Source: JBBDSJ01 sp040905025
GTDB lineage: Bacteria; Pseudomonadota; Gammaproteobacteria; Methylohalomonadales; Methylohalomonadaceae
NCBI GenBank assembly: GCA_040905025.1
Contig: JBBDSJ010000126.1
Coordinates: forward strand, 1 to 64,000
Reading direction: 5' to 3'
Length of the DNA stretch: 64,000 nucleotides
This document shows positions 32,377-42,304 of this stretch, piece by piece. Position numbers and translations under genes: made by a program. Numbering within the stretch: position 1 is the stretch's first letter; each line of letters begins with the position of its first letter. The notes beneath the pieces are model-generated. The model did not search any database, was not told the origin of the DNA, and saw only the letters and a list, made by a program, of their open reading frames with translations.

Positions 32377-34479
32377 ATGTATTCACAATGTTTAAACCAT
32401 TGCGGTATTCTGACGGTAATATTATCTATCCTGATGAGCACGAAGGTTGCGGCTAACCATGACGAACCGCTGAACCTGCAATCCATGATCGTGTCAGAAC
32501 AGGCTGTCAGTTTGACAATTCCTGGCACTGACTCGGCCAGGGAGGCCTTGGCCAAGGTTCCCGGCGGCACGACCCTGCTCACCCCGGATATGTATGACAG
32601 CGGCCCGACCAGCAACCTCCAGGATGTACTTGAATTTGCACCAGGTGTTTACGCCAGCAACCGCGGCGGCGATGAGGTCCGTTTATCTATCCGCGGTTCT
32701 GGCCTGTCTCAGGCATTCGCAGTCAAGGGAATACGCTACCTGCGCAACGGCCTGCCGATCAGCGAGGCCGATGGCGATTTTCATTCCCAGTCCATCGAAC
32801 CCCTGACCGCTCAACATATTGAAATTTATCGCGGCGCCAACGCCATGGCTTATGGCGCAACCACCCTCGGAGGTGCAATCAATTTCGTCACTCATACCGG
32901 CTACACAGCTACTCCTCTGAAACTGCGCCTCGAGGCCGGCAGTGATGATCACCTGCGATCGCAGATCAGCGGCGGTCAGGTGCTTGACAATGGCTGGGAC
33001 TATTACGGCTCGTTTTCTGGCTCCTATCTGGATGGTTTCCGCGATCAAAGCGAAACCGACAGTACGCGCTTTTACGGCAACCTTGGCCAGCGCTGGAATG
33101 AGAAACATGAATCACGCTTGCACGTCGATATTCAAAACCATAATCAGGAGTTGCCGGGCGGCATCACCCTTGCCGACCTGGCCGTAGATCCCAGCCGCGC
33201 CAGCGGCTTCTTTGAAACTTTCAATTCCCAGAATAATTTTGATCGCTACCGGCTGGAACTGCAACACAGCATGAACCTGCGCCAGGCCGATCACCTCGAC
33301 GTAGGCGTGTATGCCGAAACACAGTCCATCGATCATCCACTTGGCTTCGGTATTTTTGATGAAGACCAGGATAACTACGGCCTCAGCCTGCGCCATGAAA
33401 TCGTGTCGCATCCCGGTGGCCGCAGCAATACCTTCACCTGGGGCGGGCTGGTGGCCGTGGGCGAAGTCGATCTGCGCGAATTTACGCCCCTGCCGGGGGC
33501 TGTGCGCGGCCCGCTGCGGCAAATCGAAACCAGCGAAGTGTTGACCGCCGAGTGGTTTGCCGAAAACGACTGGGAGTTCACCCATAACTGGACTTTGGTA
33601 ACCGGCCTGCAGCTCGCCTATGCCGAGCGGGAAACTGATTTCATCGATCCGGTCAGCCCTGCCCGCACAGAATTGAGCGCCGACTATACCGGTATCAGCC
33701 CGAAACTGGGTTTGGTCTGGCAAGTCTACCCGACCGTCCAGCTGTTCTCTAACCTAAGCCGCAGCTTCGAGCCTCCTATTCTGGCGGAATTCAACAATGC
33801 TTTTGATCCGGCCACCAATACAGTCAACCCGGCACTACGGCTGGAAGAGCAGACTGCCACCACGCTGGAAATCGGTAGCCGCGGTGCGCTTGGTGATGTG
33901 TTGAACTGGGAACTGGCGTTGTATCATAGCGCGGTCAACGACGAGCTACTCACAGTCGAGGTCAATCTGCCGGGAGCCCGGTTTGCGACGGCCAACGCCG
34001 ATGACACTACACATTCCGGCGTGGAGTTGGGGCTCGACGGACAGATGGCACTGGATCCTTTGGTGCCCGGCCACATCCGCTGGCGCAGCGCCTTCACCTA
34101 CAATCGCTTCCGGTTTGACGATGACCCGGCCTTCGGCGACAACACCCTGCCGGGCATACCGGACTACTTCGGCAGTGCCGAATTCATCTACCATCACCCG
34201 CGTGGTTTCTATCTGGGCCCCACACTGACTTTTGCCAGCGACTTTTACATCGACTTCGCTAACACCTTCGAGGCACCAGGTTTTGTGCTCATCGGCTTTC
34301 GGGGCGGCTACGCCGATCCGCGCGATCGTTTCCGGCTGTTCGTCGAGGGCCGCAACCTTGAAGACGACGCTTTTGTTGCCAATACCAGTACGGTGCCCGA
34401 TGCCGGCGGCCGCGACCAGACGGTATTCAACCCCGGCCAGGGGCGGGCATTTTTCGGTGGCATTGAAATACGGTTTTGA
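32377..34479 (+). CDS. TonB-dependent outer-membrane receptor
   Basis: This is a receptor of about 700 residues for uptake of an unknown ligand. From the ATG at 32377 there is a signal peptide (GILTVILSILMSTKVAA), then the plug domain with VLEFAPGVYASNRGGDEVR, IRGSGLSQ, IEIYRGANAMAYGATTLGGA and INFVTHTG. A 22-strand-type barrel follows and ends in IEIRF with a terminal Phe. The frame is open further upstream, but that part overlaps a repeat and does not look like protein. The ligand cannot be predicted. FecA-like siderophore receptors share this plug style. The required TonB is encoded at 42.3 kb. Confidence 0.9.
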   Translation: MYSQCLNHCGILTVILSILMSTKVAANHDEPLNLQSMIVSEQAVSLTIPGTDSAREALAKVPGGTTLLTPDMYDSGPTSNLQDVLEFAPGVYASNRGGDEVRLSIRGSGLSQAFAVKGIRYLRNGLPISEADGDFHSQSIEPLTAQHIEIYRGANAMAYGATTLGGAINFVTHTGYTATPLKLRLEAGSDDHLRSQISGGQVLDNGWDYYGSFSGSYLDGFRDQSETDSTRFYGNLGQRWNEKHESRLHVDIQNHNQELPGGITLADLAVDPSRASGFFETFNSQNNFDRYRLELQHSMNLRQADHLDVGVYAETQSIDHPLGFGIFDEDQDNYGLSLRHEIVSHPGGRSNTFTWGGLVAVGEVDLREFTPLPGAVRGPLRQIETSEVLTAEWFAENDWEFTHNWTLVTGLQLAYAERETDFIDPVSPARTELSADYTGISPKLGLVWQVYPTVQLFSNLSRSFEPPILAEFNNAFDPATNTVNPALRLEEQTATTLEIGSRGALGDVLNWELALYHSAVNDELLTVEVNLPGARFATANADDTTHSGVELGLDGQMALDPLVPGHIRWRSAFTYNRFRFDDDPAFGDNTLPGIPDYFGSAEFIYHHPRGFYLGPTLTFASDFYIDFANTFEAPGFVLIGFRGGYADPRDRFRLFVEGRNLEDDAFVANTSTVPDAGGRDQTVFNPGQGRAFFGGIEIRF

Positions 34480-34489
34480 ATTTGCCGCA

Positions 34490-34725
34490 GCAATCAGCGC
34501 CGAGCATCTCGCGGATCTTGGCAAGACCGATACGCCTGCAAAAAGCGTACGCAGATCGACCTCCTGGTGATGCCGGGTACCAATGAAGCCGGCGGCGACC
34601 TGGCCGGTAATTGCCAGCACAGGGGGATGGCCCAACCGGGCATCGTAAAGTTCATTAAGCAGATGAATAGCCCCGGGGCCGAAGGTACCAAAACAGACAG
34701 GCTGAGAGGCAACCGGTTAACCTGG
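34490..34725 (-). pseudogene. Fragment of a thiamine-diphosphate enzyme (acetolactate synthase/pyruvate oxidase type)
   Basis: On the minus strand one frame reads VCFGTFGPGAIHLLNELYDA, then HPPVLAITGQVAAGFIGTRHH and QEVDLRTLFAGVSVL. This is the conserved GPGA..HLLNGLYDA..D..PVLAI.G block of the N-terminal domain of large thiamine-diphosphate enzymes. Only about 70-80 codons survive, without start, stop or the cofactor-binding domain. It is squeezed between the receptor stop and the end of the glutamate-synthase-like gene and is a relic. Confidence 0.7.
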
Positions 34726-34759
34726 CCTCAGCCGCAGCAGCGCAGGCAGCGCCAAACTA

Positions 34760-36319
34760 TCATGGCTGACCGGGCACCGGTGTAACTGCTGCAGTCCGGG
34801 CCGCTTGAGCGGCAGCGCGCGGATCGTGATCGGCCGCATCGGTACTGGGATAAAGTTCATTCAGGGCCACTGAGCGGCCATTGGCCTGCATAATCCGAAC
34901 ATGGAATGGTCGCAGGCGATGCGGGCCGGGCACTCCACAGGCGTGTGCAATCATCTCCACATCGCGGGTTATATTGAGCACATAATTGGCTACCTTTGCC
35001 GACTTGTCCTCGGGATTCAACGCCTTTTGCAAGCGCGGATTGTGGGTGGTAACTCCGGTCGGACAGGTATCCTGATTACAGCGCATAGCTTGAATGCAGC
35101 CCAGTGCAAACATGAAGCCGCGGGCATTATTGACGCTGTCAGCACCAGCCGCCAGCGCCCAGGCCACCTCGGCCGGTGTCACCAGTTTGCCGGATGCCAC
35201 CAGCGGGACGCGTTCCTTGAGGCCATGCTTCTTCAGCAGGTTCGCCAACATGGGCAATGACTCGCGAATGGACAAGCCGACGTTATCCAGCAATGGCATT
35301 GGCGCCGCACCCGTGCCACCGTCGCTGGAATCCAGAGTGATGAAATCGGGCGCGGCTTTGATGCCGCGGCGGTTGACTTCCTCGCACAGGGCTTCGAGCC
35401 AGCTGAACGAACCGAGTACCGTCTTGAATCCAACCGGCTTGCCGGTTATCCGGCGAATACGTTCGATCATGTCCAGCAGTTCGGTGACACTGTCGATCTC
35501 CGGGTGCCGGTTGGGCGAGACCACATCCTCACCCATGTTCACACTCCGGATGCGGGCGATTTCCGGGGTGATCTTGGCTGCCGGCAGAATCCCGCCCTTA
35601 CCTGGCTTGGCGCCTTGCGAAAGCTTGACTTCGATCATGCGGACCTGCTCGTGGCCGGCGACCGACCGCAACTTGTCGTCACACAGGCGGCCATCCTCCG
35701 TGCGCACCCCGAACTTGGCAGTGCCTATCTGAAACACCAGATCACAGCCGCCTTCGAGATGATAGGGCGACAGCCCGCCCTCGCCGGTATTCAACCAACA
35801 ACCGGCCATCCGCGCACCATGGGACAGGGCCCGGATCGCAGGAATCGACAGCGAACCGTAACTCATGGCCGAAATATTAAAAAAAGATGCCGGCGTATAC
35901 GGGTGGGCGCTGTAAGGTCCGAATATCCTGGGGACACCGGCGGCCCGGTCTTCGACAAGCGTGGGAAACGGACAATTAACGAATATAATGGTACCAGCCA
36001 GTTCGTTATTCTGAGTCGAGCCAAAGGCGCTGGTGTTACCCCGGCCGGCAGCGGCGCGATCAACCCATTGCCGTTGGGCACGATTGAAAGGCCGTTCCTC
36101 ACGATCCATGGCAAAAAAATACTGACGAAAGAATTCACCTAGCTTGATGAACAAATACCGGAACCGGCCGATGACAGGAAAGTTATGCCGTATGGCATCG
36201 CGGCGCTGGCAAACATCGACAACAAAAAGCGCGGCGACCGCCGCCGCACCCAGACCGATCACAAATATAAACAGAACGGCCATGAATTCCAGCGCAGGGA
36301 ACAAATGGGAATCAGGCAT
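34760..36319 (-). CDS. Membrane-anchored FMN-binding glutamate-synthase-like protein
   Basis: This is a 519-residue protein with one N-terminal membrane segment (about 10-33) and an FMN-binding glutamate-synthase domain. Landmarks are FFNISAMSYGSLSIPAIRAL, NTGEGGLSPYHL, KLSQGAKPGKGGILP, LDSSDGGTGAAPMPLLDNVG, and MRCNQDTCPTGVTTHNP for the iron-sulfur loop. The amidotransferase domain of true GltB is absent, so it is a stand-alone GltB2-type flavoprotein. The physiological reaction of this class is not well defined. Confidence 0.88.
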   Translation of the reverse strand: MPDSHLFPALEFMAVLFIFVIGLGAAAVAALFVVDVCQRRDAIRHNFPVIGRFRYLFIKLGEFFRQYFFAMDREERPFNRAQRQWVDRAAAGRGNTSAFGSTQNNELAGTIIFVNCPFPTLVEDRAAGVPRIFGPYSAHPYTPASFFNISAMSYGSLSIPAIRALSHGARMAGCWLNTGEGGLSPYHLEGGCDLVFQIGTAKFGVRTEDGRLCDDKLRSVAGHEQVRMIEVKLSQGAKPGKGGILPAAKITPEIARIRSVNMGEDVVSPNRHPEIDSVTELLDMIERIRRITGKPVGFKTVLGSFSWLEALCEEVNRRGIKAAPDFITLDSSDGGTGAAPMPLLDNVGLSIRESLPMLANLLKKHGLKERVPLVASGKLVTPAEVAWALAAGADSVNNARGFMFALGCIQAMRCNQDTCPTGVTTHNPRLQKALNPEDKSAKVANYVLNITRDVEMIAHACGVPGPHRLRPFHVRIMQANGRSVALNELYPSTDAADHDPRAAAQAARTAAVTPVPGQP

Positions 36320-37015
36320 TTTCTATTCCGGTTATGATGTTGAAATACACCGCATATCGCCGTAACTCAGATCATATCAGACAGCGGTAGACATACCTCA
36401 GTAATGGCCAGATATTGATCATGGCTCACAGAGACACGATGAATTCCGGCCGTGAAAAGCTGATGACCCAAATCAACGGGCCGGATCCGGCAAACTAAAA
36501 CCTGAGACACCGTGCATGATCAGATCCAAACAACAAAAACCAAATCAGGGAACCAGTAGCAACGTTACGGCGAGATATCATAATGTCATGCTGCCAGTAC
36601 CATTTGACCTGTTAGACTTCATGAGCAGTTTTTATACCTCTGTCGAGACAACTGGTGCCGCGCTTACAAAGTATAGATGTAACCCGACAGTGAATGTTAC
36701 AACGCCGCTGGAACGCGGCATGGCAGGAAATGAAAGTATATAGCCAAGTGCACAACAATAATTACCTGGAAACTGGTCGCCGTGTTACGAGGAAACGCAA
36801 CAACAGACTTCTCTCTTTCCAAGGATGAAATTAAGAAAGCTCTGATTAATTCATCCGTGAATTCTCAGAGCACGAAAATCGAAAATTCTTATTTTCGATT
36901 TTCTTCATTTCTCAACCACTTAAGTGGTTGAGAAATGACAATACATCCATGTACTGCAGGAACCTCTGAATAAATCAGAGGTTCCTTTATCAAAGCTTAC
37001 CTGAAAATTTACTGT
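36320..37015. other. About 700 bases without a supported gene
   Basis: The left part (36320-36830) has no recognisable feature. A 75-codon open frame at 36516-36743 has no ribosome site or family signal and I do not call it. The right part is a repeat (36834-36985). Confidence 0.45.
36834..36985 (+). repeat. MITE-like modular hairpin repeat, copy 5
   Basis: It runs from AGAAAGCTCTGATTAATTC to AATCAGAGGTTCC. Inner hairpins are AATCGAAAAT/ATTTTCGATT and ATTTCTCAACCACTT/AAGTGGTTGAGAAAT, and the right end is the palindrome GGAACCTCTGAAT/AAATCAGAGGTTCC. TTA precedes it and TTTA follows. It lies just after the 3' end of hemY. Confidence 0.75.
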
Positions 37016-38287
37016 TCACACCACGCGGCGGGCAACATCGGCATTGGACTCACCCTGCTGATCCTCGAGTGACAGTAATCGTTCGCGATTGCCACCGGTC
37101 GCCAGCACCAGCCCTTTCTGATAGAAGCGGGCAGCCTCGGTATGCTCGCCCTGCTGGCGCAACAGATCTGCCAGTTCCCGGTAGGCTTCCGGCGTCGGCT
37201 GTAATTCAATTGCCTGATGCAGATAACTGCGGGCCTTGCCCCACAAGCCGTTACGCAAACTCAGTCGTGCCAGCGCCAGTAACAAAACTGATTCATGTGC
37301 ATATTCCTTCAGAAATTTTTCCGCGAAAGCAAGTTGCTTACCGGTATCCTCTGCCTCAATCCGGCCGTACAGCGACATCAAGCCCGGATGCCAGCTCTTT
37401 TTCAATGCCGTGCGTAACAGGTTTTCAGATTTGCCGGTGTGATTGATGCGCAAACATTCACTGACATATGTCTCAATCAGTATCGATTCCTGGCGCAGGC
37501 GGCGTGGAATATCATTCCAGATGGTATCCAGTGCATCCCGGCGCCGGGCAACACCGGCACGGGTCAGCAGACCGCTATAGGCCTTGATCTCAAGGTCATG
37601 ACGTTGCTGTTCGGATAGCAACCGCGCCCGTGCCAGTTGCGGCAAGAGTTGCAAAACCGCTTCCCAGTCACCCACCTGGCTGTAGGTTTGCACGAGTAAT
37701 TGCTGGACATGCGCCTGATCGGGTTGTCGATCATTGAGATGTTTCAAAGTCGCCAGTGCCTGTTCGGTCTGGTGCTGGTTCATCTGTAATTCAGCCTGGG
37801 CGATGCCAATGATGATGTCGTTGTTCGGCGCCTGTTGATGCGCAAGGCGCAGAAAATTATCGCGCCGTTCAAGTGCACCCTGCTCCTGCGCGGCACGCGC
37901 CGCCGCCAGATAATTAATCAACGGCGCCCGGCTGCTTGGCGCACCACGTTGCAACAAACGTTCGGCACGTTTCCAGTCGCCCTCAATCAGGGCCAGCAAA
38001 CCATTGCGCAGATAACGCTCGGCGCGCAGGCGCTTGCGCCCGGACTGCCAGTGCAACACCCGGCCGGGAAAACGCAGCGTCCCGAGCAGCAAACGCACAC
38101 CGGTATAAAACAGAAACAGCGTGACCAATAACGCCACGATAAAAAAGCTGAGCGATGTTTCAACCCGCCAGCCAGGCAGGCGAATAACCATATGACCGGG
38201 ATAATCGTGGGCAAACAGGCCAATCCCTACAGCAGCCAACAGCGCCAGCAGTATCAGCAATAACAGTTTCAGGCCAAAGCGTCGCAT
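37016..38287 (-). CDS. hemY: HemY, TPR membrane protein of the heme-synthesis operon
   Basis: This is a 423-residue inner-membrane protein. Two N-terminal membrane segments (about 5-25 and 43-68) enclose the conserved HDYPGHMVIRLPGWRVETSL loop. TPR-like helices follow to the end. The order hemC-hemD-hemX-hemY is the gammaproteobacterial arrangement. HemY supports heme synthesis, but its exact role is unclear. It starts 5 bases after the hemX stop. Confidence 0.92.
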   Translation of the reverse strand: MRRFGLKLLLLILLALLAAVGIGLFAHDYPGHMVIRLPGWRVETSLSFFIVALLVTLFLFYTGVRLLLGTLRFPGRVLHWQSGRKRLRAERYLRNGLLALIEGDWKRAERLLQRGAPSSRAPLINYLAAARAAQEQGALERRDNFLRLAHQQAPNNDIIIGIAQAELQMNQHQTEQALATLKHLNDRQPDQAHVQQLLVQTYSQVGDWEAVLQLLPQLARARLLSEQQRHDLEIKAYSGLLTRAGVARRRDALDTIWNDIPRRLRQESILIETYVSECLRINHTGKSENLLRTALKKSWHPGLMSLYGRIEAEDTGKQLAFAEKFLKEYAHESVLLLALARLSLRNGLWGKARSYLHQAIELQPTPEAYRELADLLRQQGEHTEAARFYQKGLVLATGGNRERLLSLEDQQGESNADVARRVV

Positions 38288-38292
38288 AATGT

Positions 38293-39387
38293 TTATCCGG
38301 CCGCCCGGCGGCGCTGAAAGGCGCGTACGGATTCAAGTGAACCGCTGATATCCGGCAATGCCGGCGCCAGTTCAACCTCGCGCATTTGCGCGAGTGTTTC
38401 GCGCAGATTGATCACGGCTTCAGCATCAGTTGCAAAATAGCGTTGCAACCAGTCATCAATCAATTCAATGGACGTGCGCAGATTGCGGCTGTCATGACGC
38501 AACACCGCCGCACGGGCACTGGCCAGTTCAATACGTAAATTCTGGAACAGGTAATAGCGTTCATCCGGGGCCAGTAATGCCGGTGGCGGACTGTCTTCGC
38601 GCTGGATAACCACCAGTTGTTTCAGCTCGTGCCAGATCGCGCCGACAACATCGCGCCATCCCTCATGCCGGGATTCATATTCACCGACAGCAGGCAACAT
38701 CCGCGTCGCCGCATCTTCCTGCAGCGGCAATGTTTCTGCGCGCAGAATCAGATCACTTAAGTACAAGGCCATGCCGGCAGTATCAACATCCGGTACAGCC
38801 TTCAATGCATTCAGATCTGCCGTTATCTGTTCACGTACCGGTATCAACCCCGGATCATCAATTGCGCGCAGACGTTGCGCCGCTGACTCCAATGCCGCAA
38901 TTGCTGATTCGTGATCACGCACCAGACTCAGCCGCTCCTGTGCGATCACAAGCAGGTACTCGACTTCCGCCAGTGCCCAGTCGAAATTATCGGCCTGTTC
39001 ACGCTGCCGCAATCGCTGCAAGGCCGCCTCGGTCGCTGCCTGGGTTTGCTGCAGCAATTGCAGTTCGGCAACTATATCCTGTTGTGCCTGGTTGCCGGCC
39101 CTGACTTCAGCATTCAGCAACAACAAGTCATTCGTTATTGCATCCTGCTGTTGCTGATTGATCTGCATTTGCCAGACAGCATAAGCGGCCAGTCCCAGTG
39201 CAATGAGTACCAGCAACCATAACAGCCAGGCAAGTTGTCCGCCGGCATGCGGTTGACGCGAACCGGCCGCCACCACCGGCTCTATTGTAACGCCGGTAGC
39301 GTTTGCATCCGGCATGGCTTCACTGCTGACAGCATCAGCCGCTGTCGCTGTCGCATCTGTTGATTCCGGTTTTTTGTCTTCACTCAT
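38293..39387 (-). CDS. hemX: HemX, membrane protein of the heme-synthesis operon
   Basis: This is a 364-residue protein with an acidic, Ala- and Thr-rich cytoplasmic N-terminus and one membrane segment (about 50-70, LAWLLWLLVLIALGLAAYAVW). A long coiled-coil region (INQQQQDAITNDLLLLNAEV and onward) leads into the HemX domain with NFDWALAEVEYLLVIAQERL. It has been called a uroporphyrinogen-III methyltransferase, but it is better seen as a structural partner of HemY and the heme enzymes. It lies between hemD and hemY. Confidence 0.9.
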   Translation of the reverse strand: MSEDKKPESTDATATAADAVSSEAMPDANATGVTIEPVVAAGSRQPHAGGQLAWLLWLLVLIALGLAAYAVWQMQINQQQQDAITNDLLLLNAEVRAGNQAQQDIVAELQLLQQTQAATEAALQRLRQREQADNFDWALAEVEYLLVIAQERLSLVRDHESAIAALESAAQRLRAIDDPGLIPVREQITADLNALKAVPDVDTAGMALYLSDLILRAETLPLQEDAATRMLPAVGEYESRHEGWRDVVGAIWHELKQLVVIQREDSPPPALLAPDERYYLFQNLRIELASARAAVLRHDSRNLRTSIELIDDWLQRYFATDAEAVINLRETLAQMREVELAPALPDISGSLESVRAFQRRRAAG

Positions 39388-39411
39388 CGATCGCGATCCA
39401 TTCAGGATTTA

Positions 39412-40209
39412 TTACAGTGTCTGCAATGCCGAGATTACTGCGCTGTCACCGCAACTGGCCGATACCGGCAAACAATTTTTAAAGCCTAGCGCATCTGCCT
39501 GTGCTGGCAAGTGCCGTCCCAATGCCAGCAATCTGCAATCCAGCAACAGCGGTTGATACTGTACCGGCGTCATTTGCAACAATGCCTGTAATCCCATGGC
39601 ACTGCTAACCACAATCGCCGCCGGTGGTTGTGATTGCCAAAGCCCTGGCATTCGCGCTGCAGTACCGGCATGCACTACGCGCTGATAAACTTCGACAAAA
39701 ACCGGTTTCGCTGCGCGTTTTTGTAATGTATCGGCAAGTAACTCACGGCCGCCTGTACCGCGCACAATAGCGACCTGTTTTTCCCGTACACGTTCATGTT
39801 GCAAAGCCGGCAACGCCAGCAAGGCTTCACTGTCAGCACCTTCAGCGGGCGTGGTCACGGTCACCACGCCGGCATTTTGTAGCGCCCGGCCAGTCGCCGG
39901 ACCAACGGCAAGAACCTGCGAATTTCCTAATACTGCCGACAGTTGCTGATCGACCAATAGTTGCTGTGACCAGTCTACCGCATTTCGACTCACGAATATG
40001 GCTATCGGGCTATTTTCCAGCTGCTGTAATGCGGCTATTGCGACAGTGCGATCTTCCGGTGCGATGATTTGAAGTGTCGGTGCTGCCACCACTTCCGCAC
40101 CCAGCGCAGTCAATGCCAGACACAATGATTCGGCCTGTGCCTCCGGTCGCGTGATCCAGACACACCTGCCTGCCAGCGTTGCTGTCCCGGTTGCAGATGG
40201 CTCAGTCAT
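39412..40209 (-). CDS. hemD: Uroporphyrinogen-III synthase
   Basis: This is a 265-residue HemD, which closes and inverts ring D of hydroxymethylbilane. It has [20 protein letters not shown] at the start, [19 protein letters not shown] and VEVYQRV. I chose the ATG at 40209 because it overlaps the hemC stop by 8 bases, a typical coupled arrangement. The longer open frame upstream lies in another frame of hemC. Sequence conservation in this family is low, and the gene context makes the call. Confidence 0.9.
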   Translation of the reverse strand: MTEPSATGTATLAGRCVWITRPEAQAESLCLALTALGAEVVAAPTLQIIAPEDRTVAIAALQQLENSPIAIFVSRNAVDWSQQLLVDQQLSAVLGNSQVLAVGPATGRALQNAGVVTVTTPAEGADSEALLALPALQHERVREKQVAIVRGTGGRELLADTLQKRAAKPVFVEVYQRVVHAGTAARMPGLWQSQPPAAIVVSSAMGLQALLQMTPVQYQPLLLDCRLLALGRHLPAQADALGFKNCLPVSASCGDSAVISALQTL

Positions 40210-41149
40210 GGGCCGCGTTTTGCAGCACATCCTGCAGGATTTTATCCGCTCCCTGGGCCAGCAATGCATCGGCGAGCCGGGTACCGAGTGCCTCGGCCTG
40301 TTGCTGCGGTCCGCTGACATGCGCACGCAAAAGTTCACTGCCATCAACGCGACCGACCAGACCGCGCAATTGCAGCTGCTCATTATCAAACTCGGCATAG
40401 GCCGCAATCGGCAACTGGCAACCACCATACAGACGCTTGCTGCAGGCGCGTTCGGCCCGCATTGCGATCTCGGAACGGCTGTTATTCAACGGCGCCAGTA
40501 AAGCATGTGTTGCGGCATCATCAGCACGCGTTTCAATTCCGATCACACCCTGACCAATTGCCGGCAACAAAATTTCGGGCGCTAAAAATTCACTGATGCG
40601 GTGGCCGAGTCCAAGCCGCAGGACACCGGCCGCCGCGAGAACAATCGCATCATACTCACCGGCTTCGAGCTTGCCGAGACGGGTGCCGACATTGCCACGC
40701 AGATCATGCACCGACAGATCCGGACGCTGGCCACGCAACTGGCACTGGCGGCGCAAACTTGAAGTGCCGACACGGGCACCGGCCGGCAATTGCGCCAGTG
40801 TCTGGCCAGCGGCACTGATCAGTACATCGCGGGGATCTTCACGACTTAGCCAGGCACTTAATGTCAGACCATCGGGCAAATCAATGGTGACGTCTTTCAT
40901 CGAATGCACTGCCAGATCGGCACGCGCCTCGATCAGGCACTGCTCGAGTTCCTTGATAAACAGACCCTTGCCACCGGCCGCCGCCAGCGGTGCATCGAGA
41001 AATCGATCCCCGGCAGTGGTCATGCCGATGAGCTCGACCTGCAAGTCAGCATGCTGTGCCCGCAACCGGGCAGCAACATGTTCAGCCTGCCACAACGCCA
41101 ACGGGCTTTCGCGGGTAGCAATACGCAGGGTTTTTACCGGTGTGGACAT
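40202..41149 (-). CDS. hemC: Hydroxymethylbilane synthase (porphobilinogen deaminase)
   Basis: This is a 315-residue enzyme that joins four porphobilinogen units. It begins with the family pattern [19 protein letters not shown] and has [21 protein letters not shown] and [10 protein letters not shown]. Cys244 in [15 protein letters not shown] should carry the dipyrromethane cofactor. The length is normal. It is the first gene of the hemCDXY operon and is divergent from gshB, with about 125 bases for both promoters. Confidence 0.95.
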   Translation of the reverse strand: MSTPVKTLRIATRESPLALWQAEHVAARLRAQHADLQVELIGMTTAGDRFLDAPLAAAGGKGLFIKELEQCLIEARADLAVHSMKDVTIDLPDGLTLSAWLSREDPRDVLISAAGQTLAQLPAGARVGTSSLRRQCQLRGQRPDLSVHDLRGNVGTRLGKLEAGEYDAIVLAAAGVLRLGLGHRISEFLAPEILLPAIGQGVIGIETRADDAATHALLAPLNNSRSEIAMRAERACSKRLYGGCQLPIAAYAEFDNEQLQLRGLVGRVDGSELLRAHVSGPQQQAEALGTRLADALLAQGADKILQDVLQNAAHD

Positions 41150-41274
41150 AACGCTGCAGGGATCAGTCTGGTCAAGGGCCTGATAGCCATGTTATCGGGG
41201 CTGGCGTGGTGGTGTCAGCATATTAGTGGCATGATCGCATCTCAGCCCGGAACTTGCACGTCAACACAGACCTT

Positions 41275-42234
41275 ATGAAACTTGGTATCGTCATGGATCC
41301 CATCGCCGGGATCAATATCAAAAAGGACAGCAGTTTTGCGCTGCTGTTGGCGGCGCAACGGCGTGGCTGGGAATTGTATTATATGGAATTAACTGATTTG
41401 TTTGCCCGTGACGGCGACGTACTGGCCTCCATGCGCGGCCTGAATGTCATGGACGATCCGGCAAACTGGTTTCAATTTTCCGATACATATGAAGCTTCCC
41501 TGAGCACACTTGACGTCATATTGATCCGCAAGGACCCGCCATTTGATTTGCAATACCTGCTGGCAACGTTTTTACTGGAACAGGCCGAACATGCTGGTGT
41601 CTCGGTAATAAACCGGCCGGCGAGTCTGCGCGATTGCAATGAAAAAATTTTTACCCTGCAGTTCCCGCAATGCATTCCACCCACGCTGGTCAGCAGTGAT
41701 GCTGCACAACTGCGGCGTTTCCTTGCTGAACACCATGACATCATTATCAAACCGCCCGACGGCATGGGCGGCGCATCAATATTCCGCCTGCAGGAGCAGG
41801 ATCCGAATATCAGTGTGATTCTGGAGACCGTTACCCAACGAGGCACGCGCTATGCCATCGCCCAGCGCTACCTGGCCGAGATTAAGGCCGGTGACAAACG
41901 CATACTGATGATCGGTGGCGAACCGGTTGCTTACGCACTGGCCCGCATTCCGGCCGCCGGTGAAACGCGCGGCAATCTGGCCGCCGGTGGTCGTGGTGAA
42001 GGGGTCGAATTGACCGCGCGGGATCGCTGGCTATGTGAACAGGTCGGCCCGGCATTGCGCGAACGCGGCCTGTATTTTGTCGGCCTTGATGTGATTGGTG
42101 ATTACCTGACCGAAATCAATGTCACCAGTCCAACCTGTATCCGTGAGCTTGATACGATTTACAATCTGGATATCGCCGGTGATTTGCTGACACATATTGA
42201 ATCGCTGCGAAACCCGGCCCGGATTTCTGTCTAG
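41275..42234 (+). CDS. gshB: Glutathione synthetase
   Basis: This is a 319-residue ATP-grasp enzyme joining gamma-glutamylcysteine and glycine. The start MKLGIVMDPIAGINIKKDSS is the family signature, so I use the ATG at 41275. Other landmarks are LIRKDPPFDLQYLLAT, INRPASLRDCNEKIF, KPPDGMGGASIFRL and FVGLDVIGDYLTEINVTSPT. It is the first gene of a plus-strand cluster with tonB, yqgE, ruvX and pyr genes, an order also seen in Pseudomonas relatives. Confidence 0.95.
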   Translation: MKLGIVMDPIAGINIKKDSSFALLLAAQRRGWELYYMELTDLFARDGDVLASMRGLNVMDDPANWFQFSDTYEASLSTLDVILIRKDPPFDLQYLLATFLLEQAEHAGVSVINRPASLRDCNEKIFTLQFPQCIPPTLVSSDAAQLRRFLAEHHDIIIKPPDGMGGASIFRLQEQDPNISVILETVTQRGTRYAIAQRYLAEIKAGDKRILMIGGEPVAYALARIPAAGETRGNLAAGGRGEGVELTARDRWLCEQVGPALRERGLYFVGLDVIGDYLTEINVTSPTCIRELDTIYNLDIAGDLLTHIESLRNPARISV

Positions 42235-42304
42235 GCTTCTGCGGTCTACTCATGCTGACGCTATACTGTCCGACCAAACCCTTGTTAACGCGCCCGGATC
42301 TGAA

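Noticed and set aside
36516..36743. A 75-codon plus-strand frame in the gap before hemY
   Set aside because: It shows no ribosome site or conserved motif, and the region looks non-coding.
31651..36985. Clustered palindromes considered as a CRISPR array
   Set aside because: The repeats are irregularly spaced, differ internally and lack unique spacers of constant length.
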